Positions 27,383 through 36,002 of a DNA stretch of 64,000 nt are shown in pieces. Under the pieces are notes generated by a model. That model did not search any database, was not told where the DNA came from, and was given only the letters and a program-made list of their open reading frames with translations. Source of the DNA: Pedobacter sp. PACM 27299 (lineage in GTDB: Bacteria > Bacteroidota > Bacteroidia > Sphingobacteriales > Sphingobacteriaceae); NCBI RefSeq assembly GCF_001412655.1, contig NZ_CP012996.1:992001-1056000 (forward strand), read 5' to 3'. Both the position numbers and the translations under genes were made by a program. How positions within the stretch are numbered: the stretch's first letter is position 1; every line of letters starts with the position of its first letter.

Positions 27383-28003
27383 ATGGAAAAGGGGGGTAGC
27401 CCAGAATATACCGTTGTGATCAACGGAAAACCAACGGGGCCGTATGCTTTAGATATGCTGAAAACTTTGTCCATCCTCCCAGGAACATTTGTCAGGAAGC
27501 CTGGAATGGACGATTATAAAGAAGCTCAGGAGTTCGCAGAACTTCGTGAGCTTCTTGGTTTTACTTACACCAAGACCGCACCCCAGTATTTTGCTTCTTT
27601 TGACCAGCGCCTGCTGGCCAGTGTGATTGATTATTTTTTGATGACCATCGGCTACGCAGTTTTAGTGCTGATCAGCTTTGCTTTTATCTCGGAAAAAACA
27701 GAACGCATCGCTGCAATTGTTATCGGCTTGCCGCTGATCCCCATCGCCAAATTCTTCTATGGCAGCATCGCAGAAGCCGGAATTAAACAGGCAACACTCG
27801 GAAAGGCCTTGTTGAATATACAGGTGACAGATATCAAAGGAAACCGCATTAGCCTGGAGAAATCCTATGGAAGGAATGCCGCGAAAATTTTGTCGGTGCT
27901 TCCCGTTTTCTTTGGCTATCTGTATAGTTTCCTAAATCGGAAACAACAGTGTTTTCATGACCTGATTGCAGACACACTTGTGGTGAAGGATAGACTGATT
28001 TAA
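27383..28003 (+). CDS. RDD family membrane protein with N-terminal GYF_2-like domain
   Basis: Protein of 206 aa. Residues about 7-60 (YTVVINGKPTGPYALDMLKT) form a GYF_2-like domain, a small cytosolic protein-binding module. From residue 70 the RDD domain follows: FDQRLLASVIDYFLMTIGYA (with the Arg and Asp of the family name), two or three membrane helices, then KQATLGKALLNIQVTD and QCFHDLIADTLVV. RDD proteins have unknown or transport-like roles. The gene starts 62 bp after the LiaF-like gene and may belong to the same unit. Confidence 0.82.
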   Translation: MEKGGSPEYTVVINGKPTGPYALDMLKTLSILPGTFVRKPGMDDYKEAQEFAELRELLGFTYTKTAPQYFASFDQRLLASVIDYFLMTIGYAVLVLISFAFISEKTERIAAIVIGLPLIPIAKFFYGSIAEAGIKQATLGKALLNIQVTDIKGNRISLEKSYGRNAAKILSVLPVFFGYLYSFLNRKQQCFHDLIADTLVVKDRLI

Positions 28004-28016
28004 CCAACATAATCTT

Positions 28017-28024
28017 TATCTTTG
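28017..28024 (+). promoter_or_regulatory. Candidate -7 promoter element of ispG
   Basis: TATCTTTG fits the Bacteroidota TAnnTTTG consensus exactly. It lies 42 bp before the ispG ATG. No convincing -33 element was found at the usual spacing. Confidence 0.45.
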
Positions 28025-28066
28025 CTTCATATTTACATCGTAAGTTGATGTTGGTATCTTAAATTG

Positions 28067-30034
28067 ATGGAAGAAGCAGCTGTTCAAAAAGAGTTAATTG
28101 GTGGGTATTGCAATAGTTTAACCCAATATTCTAGGTTTTTAACCCGTGAGGTGAACATCGGTGATGTGCCTATGGGTGGATTAAATCCAATCCGGATACA
28201 ATCGATGACCACAACAGATACGATGGACACGATTGGTACTGTAGAACAAACCATCCGCATGGTAGAATCTGGCTGTGAATATGTACGTATTACAGCGCCA
28301 AGTATCAAAGAAGCGGAAAATCTAGCCAACATCAAGAAAGAACTGCGTTACCGTGGGTACCATGTACCCCTGGTTGCCGATATCCATTTTACACCAAATG
28401 CTGCAGAATCTGCAGCAAGGATTGTAGAGAAGGTAAGGGTAAACCCAGGTAATTACGCGGATAAGAAGAAATTTGAAAATATAGAATATACTCAGCAAGC
28501 CTATCAGGCAGAACTGGACAGGATCTATAAGAAGTTCATCCCCTTAGTGAAAATCTGTAAAGAGTATGGTACGGCCATGAGGATAGGTACCAATCACGGC
28601 TCTTTATCAGATCGGATCATGAGCCATTATGGTGATACCCCAAGAGGAATGGTAGAGTCGGCAATGGAGTTTATCCGCATGTGCGAGGCGCAAAACTATT
28701 ATAACCTGGTGATTTCGATGAAAGCGAGTAACACGCAGGTGATGGTACAGGCTTACCGCTTACTCGTAGAAACGATGGTGAAAGAAGGGATGAATTATCC
28801 TTTACACCTCGGTGTAACTGAGGCCGGAGACGGCGAAGATGGCAGGATTAAATCGGCTGTAGGCATTGGTACTTTGCTGGAAGATGGTTTAGGAGATACA
28901 ATCCGTGTTTCCCTGACTGAAGATCCTGAATTCGAAGCACCAGTAGCGAAAGCAATGGCTATGCGTTATGAAAAGAGAGCTTTAAATACTTCGCTAAGCC
29001 CGGAGCGCGAAAAAATCACCATCAAAAACCTGCCTTACCAACCCTATGAGTACAATCGAAGGGTGACTGCCCCTGTGCAGCATATCGGTGGGCATCATCA
29101 TCCAATTGTGATGCTGGATGTATCAAAAGAAAATTTAAAAGATCCTTACTTCTTAACCGCTGTCGGGTATAAATATAGTGCAGGACTGGATAAATACAAT
29201 ATGGCAGATCAAGCTTGTGATCTTGTTTATCTGGGCGATGCACTTCCTTCATTTTCATTTCCTGGCAACCTGAAGCAAATCTATAATTACCATACCTGGT
29301 TAAATCTGAAAGATAAGCACAATAGTCACCCTTTAATGAGCCTTGCTGAATATCAGGAAGCCGTAGTAAAAGATGCACAGCTAAATCTGATCAGCGTGGA
29401 TGCCAATCAGGAGGTAGACTTGTCGCTGTTGAAAGATAAAGATAACGTAGTATTGGTCTTGGAAACCACTGCCGATCATGGTACGGCCGCACAGCGCGCC
29501 TTCTTTATTCAGCTGTTAAATGATAAGATTCAGCTTCCGGTAATTATCAGAAGAAATTACCCAGAGTTGAATGCGGATGACTTAATGTTGTACGCTGCTA
29601 CAGATACTGGGGCTCTGTTTACCGATGGTTTGGGCGATGGAATCTGGCTTACCGCCGCGGAATCTGTAGGTCTTGCATTGGTGAATTCTACCAGCTTTGG
29701 TATTTTACAAGCTACACGCACGAGGATTTCTAAAACAGAATATATCTCTTGTCCGAGTTGTGGACGTACACTGTTTGATCTTCAGGAAACAACACAACTG
29801 ATTAGGTCGCGTACGGATCACTTGAAGGGAATCAAGATCGGTATCATGGGCTGTATCGTGAACGGTCCAGGTGAAATGGCTGATGCAGATTATGGTTACG
29901 TAGGAACAGGTCCAGGGAAAATTACACTTTATAGGGGTAAGGAAGTCGTTAAGAAAAACGTAAATGCAGACCGGGCGCTGGATGATTTGATAGATCTGAT
30001 TAAAGAAGATGGTAACTGGGTGTATGTAAGTTAA
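28067..30034 (+). CDS. ispG: 4-hydroxy-3-methylbut-2-en-1-yl diphosphate synthase (long form)
   Basis: Enzyme of the MEP isoprenoid pathway that converts MEcPP to HMBPP using a [4Fe-4S] cluster. The 655 aa length matches the long form with an insert domain between the TIM barrel and the iron-sulphur domain, as in Bacteroidota and plants, versus about 370 aa in E. coli. The barrel starts at IGDVPMGGLNPIRIQSMTTT, with VADIHFTPNAA and MRIGTNHGSL. The cluster domain shows SCPSCGRTLFDLQE near residue 562 and MGCIVNGPGEMADADYGYVG, supplying three Cys ligands and the Glu. A TTG one codon upstream is also open; ATG 28067 is preferred. Confidence 0.93.
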   Translation: MEEAAVQKELIGGYCNSLTQYSRFLTREVNIGDVPMGGLNPIRIQSMTTTDTMDTIGTVEQTIRMVESGCEYVRITAPSIKEAENLANIKKELRYRGYHVPLVADIHFTPNAAESAARIVEKVRVNPGNYADKKKFENIEYTQQAYQAELDRIYKKFIPLVKICKEYGTAMRIGTNHGSLSDRIMSHYGDTPRGMVESAMEFIRMCEAQNYYNLVISMKASNTQVMVQAYRLLVETMVKEGMNYPLHLGVTEAGDGEDGRIKSAVGIGTLLEDGLGDTIRVSLTEDPEFEAPVAKAMAMRYEKRALNTSLSPEREKITIKNLPYQPYEYNRRVTAPVQHIGGHHHPIVMLDVSKENLKDPYFLTAVGYKYSAGLDKYNMADQACDLVYLGDALPSFSFPGNLKQIYNYHTWLNLKDKHNSHPLMSLAEYQEAVVKDAQLNLISVDANQEVDLSLLKDKDNVVLVLETTADHGTAAQRAFFIQLLNDKIQLPVIIRRNYPELNADDLMLYAATDTGALFTDGLGDGIWLTAAESVGLALVNSTSFGILQATRTRISKTEYISCPSCGRTLFDLQETTQLIRSRTDHLKGIKIGIMGCIVNGPGEMADADYGYVGTGPGKITLYRGKEVVKKNVNADRALDDLIDLIKEDGNWVYVS

Positions 30035-30090
30035 TTGTTGCTTTTTATTCCCGAAATTTTCATCATCTTAGGTGTATCAAAACCCAAAAG

Positions 30091-30606
30091 ATGATGAAAA
30101 GAAATACATTGTTAGGATTAACCCTTTTTATAGGGTTTTTCAGCCTGAATGCGAACGCACAGGAGAAAAAGAAAGCAAGTCCGCCGGCAAACGTTAAGGA
30201 AACTACCAGTTCTGGAGTGACTATTGCCATTGATTATAGTCAGCCCTCTGTGAAAGGCAGAACAATTGGTGGAGAAATTGCGCCTTATGGTAAAGTATGG
30301 CGTACCGGTGCCAATGAAGCCACAACTTTTGAAGTCAGCAAAGACGTCAAAGTTGAAGGTAAAAATCTTCCCGCAGGTAAATATGGTTTGTACACGATTC
30401 CCGGAGAAAAGGAATGGACGATTATTTTTAATAAAACCTGGAAACAATGGGGAACAAATTATGCGGAAGCAGATGATGCTTTACGCGTAACTGTTAAACC
30501 GGAAAAATCTTCGACGTTCACGGAACAGATGACATTCAAAATTGACAAATCAGGTAAGGTGACGTTGCTATGGGGAGACAAATCGGTTTCTTTCCGTGTG
30601 AAATAA
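30091..30606 (+). CDS. DUF2911 domain-containing secreted protein
   Basis: Protein of 171 aa with a signal peptide (KRNTLLGLTLFIGFFSLNAN then AQ) and a DUF2911 domain: IDYSQPSVKGRTIGGEIAPY, GKVWRTGANEATTFEVSKDV, LPAGKYGLYTIPGEKEWTII. The beta-sandwich family is widespread in Bacteroidota and of unknown function. It starts 56 bp after ispG. An inverted repeat (30057-30069 and 30088-30100) overlaps its start codon. Two consecutive ATG codons make the exact start uncertain by one codon. Confidence 0.83.
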   Translation: MMKRNTLLGLTLFIGFFSLNANAQEKKKASPPANVKETTSSGVTIAIDYSQPSVKGRTIGGEIAPYGKVWRTGANEATTFEVSKDVKVEGKNLPAGKYGLYTIPGEKEWTIIFNKTWKQWGTNYAEADDALRVTVKPEKSSTFTEQMTFKIDKSGKVTLLWGDKSVSFRVK

Positions 30607-30612
30607 AGGTTT

Positions 30613-30699
30613 AAAAAAGAGGCTGATGATTCAAAGGCTGGAACCTTTGCCCGAAGAGGGCAAAATTCCTAGGCCTTTTCTTTCATCAGCCTCTTTTTT
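30613..30699 (+). terminator. Long terminator hairpin after the DUF2911 gene
   Basis: The 17-bp perfect outer stem AAAAAAGAGGCTGATGA (30613-30629) / complement (30683-30699) ends in a T-run. The 53-nt interior can fold further: TTTGCCC (30646-30652) pairs with GGGCAAA (30658-30664). Flanking GGAA/TTCC and AAAGGC/GCCTTT segments can extend it. It begins 7 bp after the DUF2911 stop codon. Far longer than a simple terminator; it might also be a repeated element. Confidence 0.75.
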
Positions 30700-30735
30700 A
30701 TTTGAGGTCCGTTGGGAGGTGATTGCAAAGAGAGA

Positions 30736-31177
30736 TTTTGAACCTTGATTGCTTGCTAGGTTGAACCTTTTTGTTTTACTTGATTTGGACCTAGATTACT
30801 TTTTTTACTGAGTTTAAACCTAAGTTGTTTATTGAGGTTGGACCTTTTTGTTTTACTTGATTTGGACCTTGATTACTTTTTTACTGAGTTTAAACCTTAG
30901 TTATTTATTGAGGTTGGACCTTTTTTTTACTTGATTTGGACCTTGATTAATTTTTTTACTGAGTTTAAACCTTAGTTATTTATTGAGGTTGGACCTTTTT
31001 GTTTTACTTGATTTGGACCTTGATTACTTTTTTTACTGAGTTTAAACCTTAGTTATTTATTGAGGTTGAACCTTTTTGTTTTACTTGATTTGGACCTTGA
31101 TTACTTTTTTTACTGAGTTTAAACCTTAGTTGTTTATTGAGGTTGAACCTTTTTGTTTTACTTGATTTGGACCTAGA
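30736..31177. repeat. T-rich minisatellite, ~77-bp unit, about five and a half copies
   Basis: Units beginning GGTTGRACCTTTTT start at 30759, 30836, 30912, 30987, 31064 and 31141, giving periods of 77, 76, 75, 77 and 77 bp; a degenerate beginning is seen from 30736. Each unit contains three related segments starting GACCT, GACCT and AACCT. All copies have stop codons in all frames that I checked. The last copy ends at the stop codon of the convergent hydrolase gene, with ATTACTT shared by repeat and gene. Together with the hairpin at 30613-30699 it fills the 30607-31177 gap. Confidence 0.9.
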
Positions 31178-32002
31178 TTACTTGCGTTTTAGGAATTCAA
31201 GGCTCTTGTCGCAGGCTTCTTGTAAGTGTTTTGGCAGTTCTGTTTCCTGATAGGGATGACTGGCGCCAAATACATGGTTTGCTCCTTCAATTTTTTGAAT
31301 TTCGGCTTTTAGTTGCTTCTGCGCTAGTTCTTGCGCGACACTGAATTTGACATTTACATCTTCATCACCATGTAGGATGAGCCAGGGGATTTTTACTCGC
31401 GCTGCGGCTTGGATAATGTTAAATGATTCTTTATTGGAGTTGAAATCTTGTAGCAATGTACTGTTTAAAGGCATCTTCTCTTTTGTTCTTGCATTTTCTA
31501 CGTAGATTTTGCCAGTTTTTACCCATTCTTTTTCCTGTTCTGGTTTCCATAAACTGGAGAAATCGGCAATCGCTGCCCAGGTGATGAGCTTGGTAATTCT
31601 TGGATCTTTTGCTGCTTGCAGTATGACTAATCCGCCCCCTCTGCTATGACCGATGAGGTAGATGTTTTTTGGGTGATAGGTTTGTTCCATGTAGTTGATC
31701 ACAGTGTTTAAATCTGCCAGCTCCATGCTGATCGTATTGGACGCAAATGCTTCCATATCTGTCACATCATTTGGCTTTTCCGGACTAACTCCGCTGTGCG
31801 ACAGGTTAAATTTGAGATAAGGATACCCGTTTTTTGCAAAATATCGGGCAACAAGGTGATGCGCTCCCCAATCTTTAAAGCCTTTAAAGCCGTGAACGAA
31901 AATTATAATGGACGAATTTTGCTGCTGATCATCAACGGTATAATCACCAATTATGGGCTTCCCTGATGAGGCGGTTAGGCTAAATTGCTCGTTTTTAATC
32001 AT
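31178..32002 (-). CDS. Alpha/beta hydrolase family protein
   Basis: Cytosolic protein of 274 aa with an alpha/beta-hydrolase core: oxyanion-loop region IIIFVHGFKGFKDWG (residues 32-46), nucleophile S120 in the elbow GHSRGGG, acidic strand LILHGDEDVNV and His in GANHVFG, giving a plausible Ser-Asp-His triad. It resembles dienelactone hydrolase/acyl esterase-type enzymes of unknown substrate. The stop codon directly abuts the minisatellite, so the repeat would form the start of its 3' UTR. It is divergent from hemA. Confidence 0.85.
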   Translation of the reverse strand: MIKNEQFSLTASSGKPIIGDYTVDDQQQNSSIIIFVHGFKGFKDWGAHHLVARYFAKNGYPYLKFNLSHSGVSPEKPNDVTDMEAFASNTISMELADLNTVINYMEQTYHPKNIYLIGHSRGGGLVILQAAKDPRITKLITWAAIADFSSLWKPEQEKEWVKTGKIYVENARTKEKMPLNSTLLQDFNSNKESFNIIQAAARVKIPWLILHGDEDVNVKFSVAQELAQKQLKAEIQKIEGANHVFGASHPYQETELPKHLQEACDKSLEFLKRK

Positions 32003-32137
32003 GTAAGTGTGTTTTATTGTTTTACATCCTCTATAACAAAATTAAAGAAAAGATGTTTCTATAGCTTAGGTTTATTTGGAATCGTTTTAAATAGCTCTTA
32101 ATTACTCCATAATGACAGTGAAATAAGCTTCGGTTGT

Positions 32138-32145
32138 TACTTTTG
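32138..32145 (+). promoter_or_regulatory. Candidate -7 promoter element of the haem biosynthesis operon
   Basis: TACTTTTG matches TAnnTTTG exactly and lies 30 bp before the hemA start codon, in the 173-bp gap between divergent genes. No good -33 element was seen. Confidence 0.45.
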
Positions 32146-32175
32146 TTACACTAAAAATAAACAGAGTACGACATT

Positions 32176-33402
32176 TTGGAATATTTAAAAATCATTGCTT
32201 TTACGCATAAACATATTGACCTAAAAGCATTGGGTAAATTGGTGATATGTGAGCAGACATTAGACGACAGATTGAGGAACATTCAATCGGAGTTAGATGT
32301 TAAAGAAATATTCTACATCGGGACCTGCAACAGGGTTGAATTTGTGTTTACTTCTGCGCATCATCTGGACAAAGCTTTTATTACACGCTTCCTTACGGTA
32401 TTGAATATGGGCTTGCCTGAAGAATACATGGATAAGTTTGTTGAAAACGTTGTGGTGTATGAACAAATAGCCGCTTTTAATCATTTATTACGTACTTCCT
32501 GCTCTTTAGAGAGTTTGGTCGTAGGAGAGAAAGAAATTCTTGCTCAGGTGCGGAAAGCTTATGAAGCTTGTCGCGTGGCAGGATTTACTGCGGATTATAT
32601 GCGCATGATTATGAATAGGGTGGTGAAAACGGCGAAAGAAGTTTATACCCATACCAATATTTCTAAAAATCCGGTTTCAGTGGTATCTCTGGCTTATCGC
32701 AAATTGCGTGACCTGAAAATTGTCAGCAATTCAAGACTGCTAATTATCGGTGCGGGTGAGACCAATAAAAATATCGCTCAGTACCTTAAAAAACATAAAT
32801 ATTCCAACTTCTCGATTTTCAACAGAACAATTGAAAATGCAGAGGTATTGGCTAAAGAATTAAATGGGACAGCCTACCCGCTGTCTGAACTGGAAAACTT
32901 CAGCCAGGGATTTGATGTGATCATCACTTGTACAGGTGCTACTGAGCCCATCATCACAAAAGAAATCTATACAAAACTTCTAAATGGGGAAACTGGCAAA
33001 AAGATCATAGTCGATTTAGCTATTCCTAATGATACCGCTCCAGAAGTGGTCGCAGAATTCCCAATTCATTTTATAGAAGTCGAATCTCTGAAAGAGATTG
33101 CACGCAAAAATATTCAGGAACGTTATGATGAGCTGGTAAATGCCGAGCACATCATAGAAGAAAATATCAAGGACTTTGAATTGGTATTACGTCAGCGCAA
33201 GATAGAGATTGCAATGAGTAGTGTTCCTCAGAAAATCAAGGAAATTAAGCATACTGCTATCAATGGTGTCTTTGCCGAAGAGATCAGCGGTCTTGATGAA
33301 AACTCAAGATTGGTGTTGGAAAAAGTGATGAATTACATGGAAAAAAAATGTATCAGCATTCCAATGGTCATGGCAAAGGAGATATTGGTAAAGAATAGCT
33401 AG
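32176..33402 (+). CDS. hemA: Glutamyl-tRNA reductase
   Basis: First committed enzyme of the C5 pathway to 5-aminolevulinate: reduces glutamyl-tRNA to glutamate-1-semialdehyde. 408 aa. The catalytic Cys is C51 in GTCNRVEFV; SCSLESLVVGEKEILAQVRK is the family signature; the NADPH domain has LLIIGAGETNKNIAQYL; a C-terminal dimerisation helix follows. The start is TTG at 32176, giving the expected N-terminus EYLKIIAFTHKHIDL; no in-frame ATG lies at a suitable place upstream. Leads the hem cluster. Confidence 0.92.
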   Translation: MEYLKIIAFTHKHIDLKALGKLVICEQTLDDRLRNIQSELDVKEIFYIGTCNRVEFVFTSAHHLDKAFITRFLTVLNMGLPEEYMDKFVENVVVYEQIAAFNHLLRTSCSLESLVVGEKEILAQVRKAYEACRVAGFTADYMRMIMNRVVKTAKEVYTHTNISKNPVSVVSLAYRKLRDLKIVSNSRLLIIGAGETNKNIAQYLKKHKYSNFSIFNRTIENAEVLAKELNGTAYPLSELENFSQGFDVIITCTGATEPIITKEIYTKLLNGETGKKIIVDLAIPNDTAPEVVAEFPIHFIEVESLKEIARKNIQERYDELVNAEHIIEENIKDFELVLRQRKIEIAMSSVPQKIKEIKHTAINGVFAEEISGLDENSRLVLEKVMNYMEKKCISIPMVMAKEILVKNS

Positions 33403-33426
33403 ATTTGCCCAAAAAATAGCATTAAC

Positions 33427-35010
33427 GTGAAAAGACTTATTATCGGTACGAGAGGTAGCGACCTGGCTTTATGGCAGGCCAATTTTATTAAGGATAGACT
33501 TGCAGAGATTGGTGCCGAAGCCGAACTAAAGATCATCAAAACTCAAGGAGACAAAATTCTAAACCTTAGGCTGGATAAGCTGGAAGGCAAAGGTTTTTTT
33601 ACCAAAGAGCTGGAAGAAGAGCTTTTAGGTGGTACCATTGATATAGCCGTACACTCCCATAAAGATTTACCAACTACACACCCTGCTGGTTTAACCATTG
33701 CAGCGGTAACAGAGCGTGAGGATCCCTCAGAGCTGTTATTGATCCTGAAAGATTGTGTAGACATCAAGCAAAAACTCTCCCTGAAAACAGGAGCAATGGT
33801 GGGTACTTCTTCCAACAGACGTAAAGCGCAAATGCTTTCCCTTCGCGCTGACCTGAATATTGAAGATTTAAGAGGTAATGTGCCTACAAGGATTCAAAAG
33901 TTAAGAGATGAAGATTATGATGCAATTTTATTGGCGAAAGCTGGTGTAAATCGTCTAAATATCGACCTTTCAGAATTCCATGTAGAAGTAGTAGATACTA
34001 CTGAATTAGTTCCAGCCCCTGCACAAGGCGCTTTAGCCATCCAGATCAGAGAAAATGATCATGAGCTGGCGGAATTATTGAAAAAACTAAACCATCAGGA
34101 AACGATCGATGCCATTGGTGTAGAACGTAAGGTGTTGAACCTTTTTGAAGGTGGCTGTCACATGCCTTTGGGATGTTACTGCAAAAAAGAAGATGGAATG
34201 TATGAAATCTGGACTTCCAAAGCGGAAACTGATGAACATTTCCCTGACCGTTTCTTTTGTCGCGAGGAAAGCCTGGAAGGTGTAGCCGAAAAGATTGTTG
34301 CTAAATTTAGTACTGATAGGAAATTACCTGCAAAGGTGTTTATCTCCAGAGAAATTGGTGAACATAGCTATTTTAGAAAAGCATTAGAAAAACATAATAT
34401 TGAAATTGAAGGCAGATCATTGATCCGTACGTTCCCAATCGTAACCGTATTGGATCCTTTCTACCTGAAACACCTCAACTGGATTTTCTTTAGCAGCCGC
34501 AATAGCGTGGAATATTTCTTCGCATTGAAACCTTTATTGCCTAAACATGTGAAATTTGGCGTAGCAGGAAGAGGTTCTGAAGATTCATTGAGAAAAGCCG
34601 GATACCTGGCAGACTATGTAGGTGAAGGTGGTGATATTGATGAGGTAGCTGAGATTTTCGCCAAATTGGTAGCAGGACAAACTGTATTGTTCCCAAGAGC
34701 ACAGGATTCATTACAGAGCATACAAAAAGCGTTAACACCGGATACGAAAGTGGTGGATCTGCCAATTTATGAGACTGTAATTGAAGAAGAGGTAGACCAG
34801 ACGTATGCAGAGGTGCTGATCTTTACCAGCCCTTCTAATGTTGATGCTTATTTTGTAGAAAACTTATTAGAACCGGGACAGCAGGTTATTGCCATCGGAA
34901 ATTCTACAGGAAAGAAATTTGATGAGATGGGCGTAACCTATACTCAGCCTTATTCTCCTGATGAGATCGGATTGGCAGAAGCAGTATTCGGAATAGATAT
35001 AAAACAATAA
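33427..35010 (+). CDS. hemC: Fused porphobilinogen deaminase / uroporphyrinogen-III synthase
   Basis: Bifunctional protein of 527 aa. Residues 1 to about 305 are hydroxymethylbilane synthase: RGSDLALWQA, HSHKDLPT with catalytic D80, GTSSNRRKAQ, DLRGNVPTR, and the dipyrromethane-cofactor Cys C244 in EGGCHMPLG. Residues about 310-527 are a HemD-like domain (KVFISREIG, FFSSRNSVEYFF, LIFTSPSNVDAYF, AIGNSTGKKFDEMG), which cyclises the linear tetrapyrrole to uroporphyrinogen III. GTG start at 33427. It lies 24 bp after hemA and 13 bp before hemB. The fusion couples the two consecutive steps around an unstable intermediate. Confidence 0.9.
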   Translation: MKRLIIGTRGSDLALWQANFIKDRLAEIGAEAELKIIKTQGDKILNLRLDKLEGKGFFTKELEEELLGGTIDIAVHSHKDLPTTHPAGLTIAAVTEREDPSELLLILKDCVDIKQKLSLKTGAMVGTSSNRRKAQMLSLRADLNIEDLRGNVPTRIQKLRDEDYDAILLAKAGVNRLNIDLSEFHVEVVDTTELVPAPAQGALAIQIRENDHELAELLKKLNHQETIDAIGVERKVLNLFEGGCHMPLGCYCKKEDGMYEIWTSKAETDEHFPDRFFCREESLEGVAEKIVAKFSTDRKLPAKVFISREIGEHSYFRKALEKHNIEIEGRSLIRTFPIVTVLDPFYLKHLNWIFFSSRNSVEYFFALKPLLPKHVKFGVAGRGSEDSLRKAGYLADYVGEGGDIDEVAEIFAKLVAGQTVLFPRAQDSLQSIQKALTPDTKVVDLPIYETVIEEEVDQTYAEVLIFTSPSNVDAYFVENLLEPGQQVIAIGNSTGKKFDEMGVTYTQPYSPDEIGLAEAVFGIDIKQ

Positions 35011-35023
35011 AAGTAAATTTAAT

Positions 35024-35992
35024 ATGGTGCACCGTCCGCGTAGATTGAGAAAGAATCCTTTAGTGAGGGAAATGGTAGCTGAAACGAGGTTATCTAAAGA
35101 CATGTTCATTTTTCCATACTTTGTAGTACCAGGAAAAAATGTAGTACATCCTTTAGGAGCAATGCCAGGCATCAGCCATTTTTCTGAAGATACTTTATTG
35201 AAGGATGTGGAAAAGGGATTAAAGCTAGGTGTAAACAAGATCATGCTTTTTGGTGTAGGTGATGAGAAATCTGAAGATGCCGCATCAGCATATCATGATC
35301 ATTCACTGGTTCCTTCGGCAGTTCGCCTGTTAAAGAAAAACTTTGGAGAAGATTTGTACGTCGTAACTGATGTTTGCGTTTGTTCTTATACCACTCATGG
35401 TCATTGTGGGATTATGAAGGACGATTACGTTCAGAACGATCCTACAGTGGAAGTGATTGCTAAAATGGGATTGGCACATGCGGAAGCAGGTGCAGATATG
35501 CTGGCACCGTCAGATATGATGGATGGCAGGATCTCCGCAATGAGACATTTATTGGATGGACAGGGTTTTGTAAACACGGCAATCATGTCGCACGCTACAA
35601 AATTTGCTTCTGCTTATTACGGTCCTTTCCGTGAAGCGGCAGATTGTGCGCCTAGTAAAGGCGACAGAAAAGCTTATCAGATGGACTTTAGAAACGGTAA
35701 CGAAGCGCTTAGAGAGGCTTTACTGGATGAAAGTGAAGGCGCAGATGTATTGATGGTGAAGCCAGCTTTGGCTTACCTGGATGTAATGCACAACCTGAAA
35801 CAGCATACAGATTTGCCGATTGCTTGTTATAACGTGTCGGGAGAATACTCAATGGTGAAGGCGGCTGCGGAAAAAGGATGGATTGATGAGCAGAAAGTAG
35901 TGATGGAAACCATGCATGCCTTTGCGCGTGCAGGTGCAAGTATCATTACTACTTATCACATCAGGGATATGGTTGAAAAGAATTGGTTGTAA
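35024..35992 (+). CDS. hemB: Delta-aminolevulinic acid dehydratase (porphobilinogen synthase)
   Basis: Condenses two 5-aminolevulinate molecules to porphobilinogen. 322 aa, normal for the family. Zinc-binding cysteines C118, C120 and C128 are present (DVCVCSYTTHGHCG), so it should be a zinc-dependent enzyme. The Schiff-base lysines are K193 (SHATKFASAYYGPFR) and K246 (VLMVKPALAYLD). Closely spaced within the hem operon. Confidence 0.95.
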   Translation: MVHRPRRLRKNPLVREMVAETRLSKDMFIFPYFVVPGKNVVHPLGAMPGISHFSEDTLLKDVEKGLKLGVNKIMLFGVGDEKSEDAASAYHDHSLVPSAVRLLKKNFGEDLYVVTDVCVCSYTTHGHCGIMKDDYVQNDPTVEVIAKMGLAHAEAGADMLAPSDMMDGRISAMRHLLDGQGFVNTAIMSHATKFASAYYGPFREAADCAPSKGDRKAYQMDFRNGNEALREALLDESEGADVLMVKPALAYLDVMHNLKQHTDLPIACYNVSGEYSMVKAAAEKGWIDEQKVVMETMHAFARAGASIITTYHIRDMVEKNWL

Positions 35993-36002
35993 GTAAAAAA
36001 AT

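Noticed and set aside
32173..32178. ATT as alternative start of hemA
   Set aside because: TTG at 32176 gives the expected N-terminus; ATT starts are very rare.
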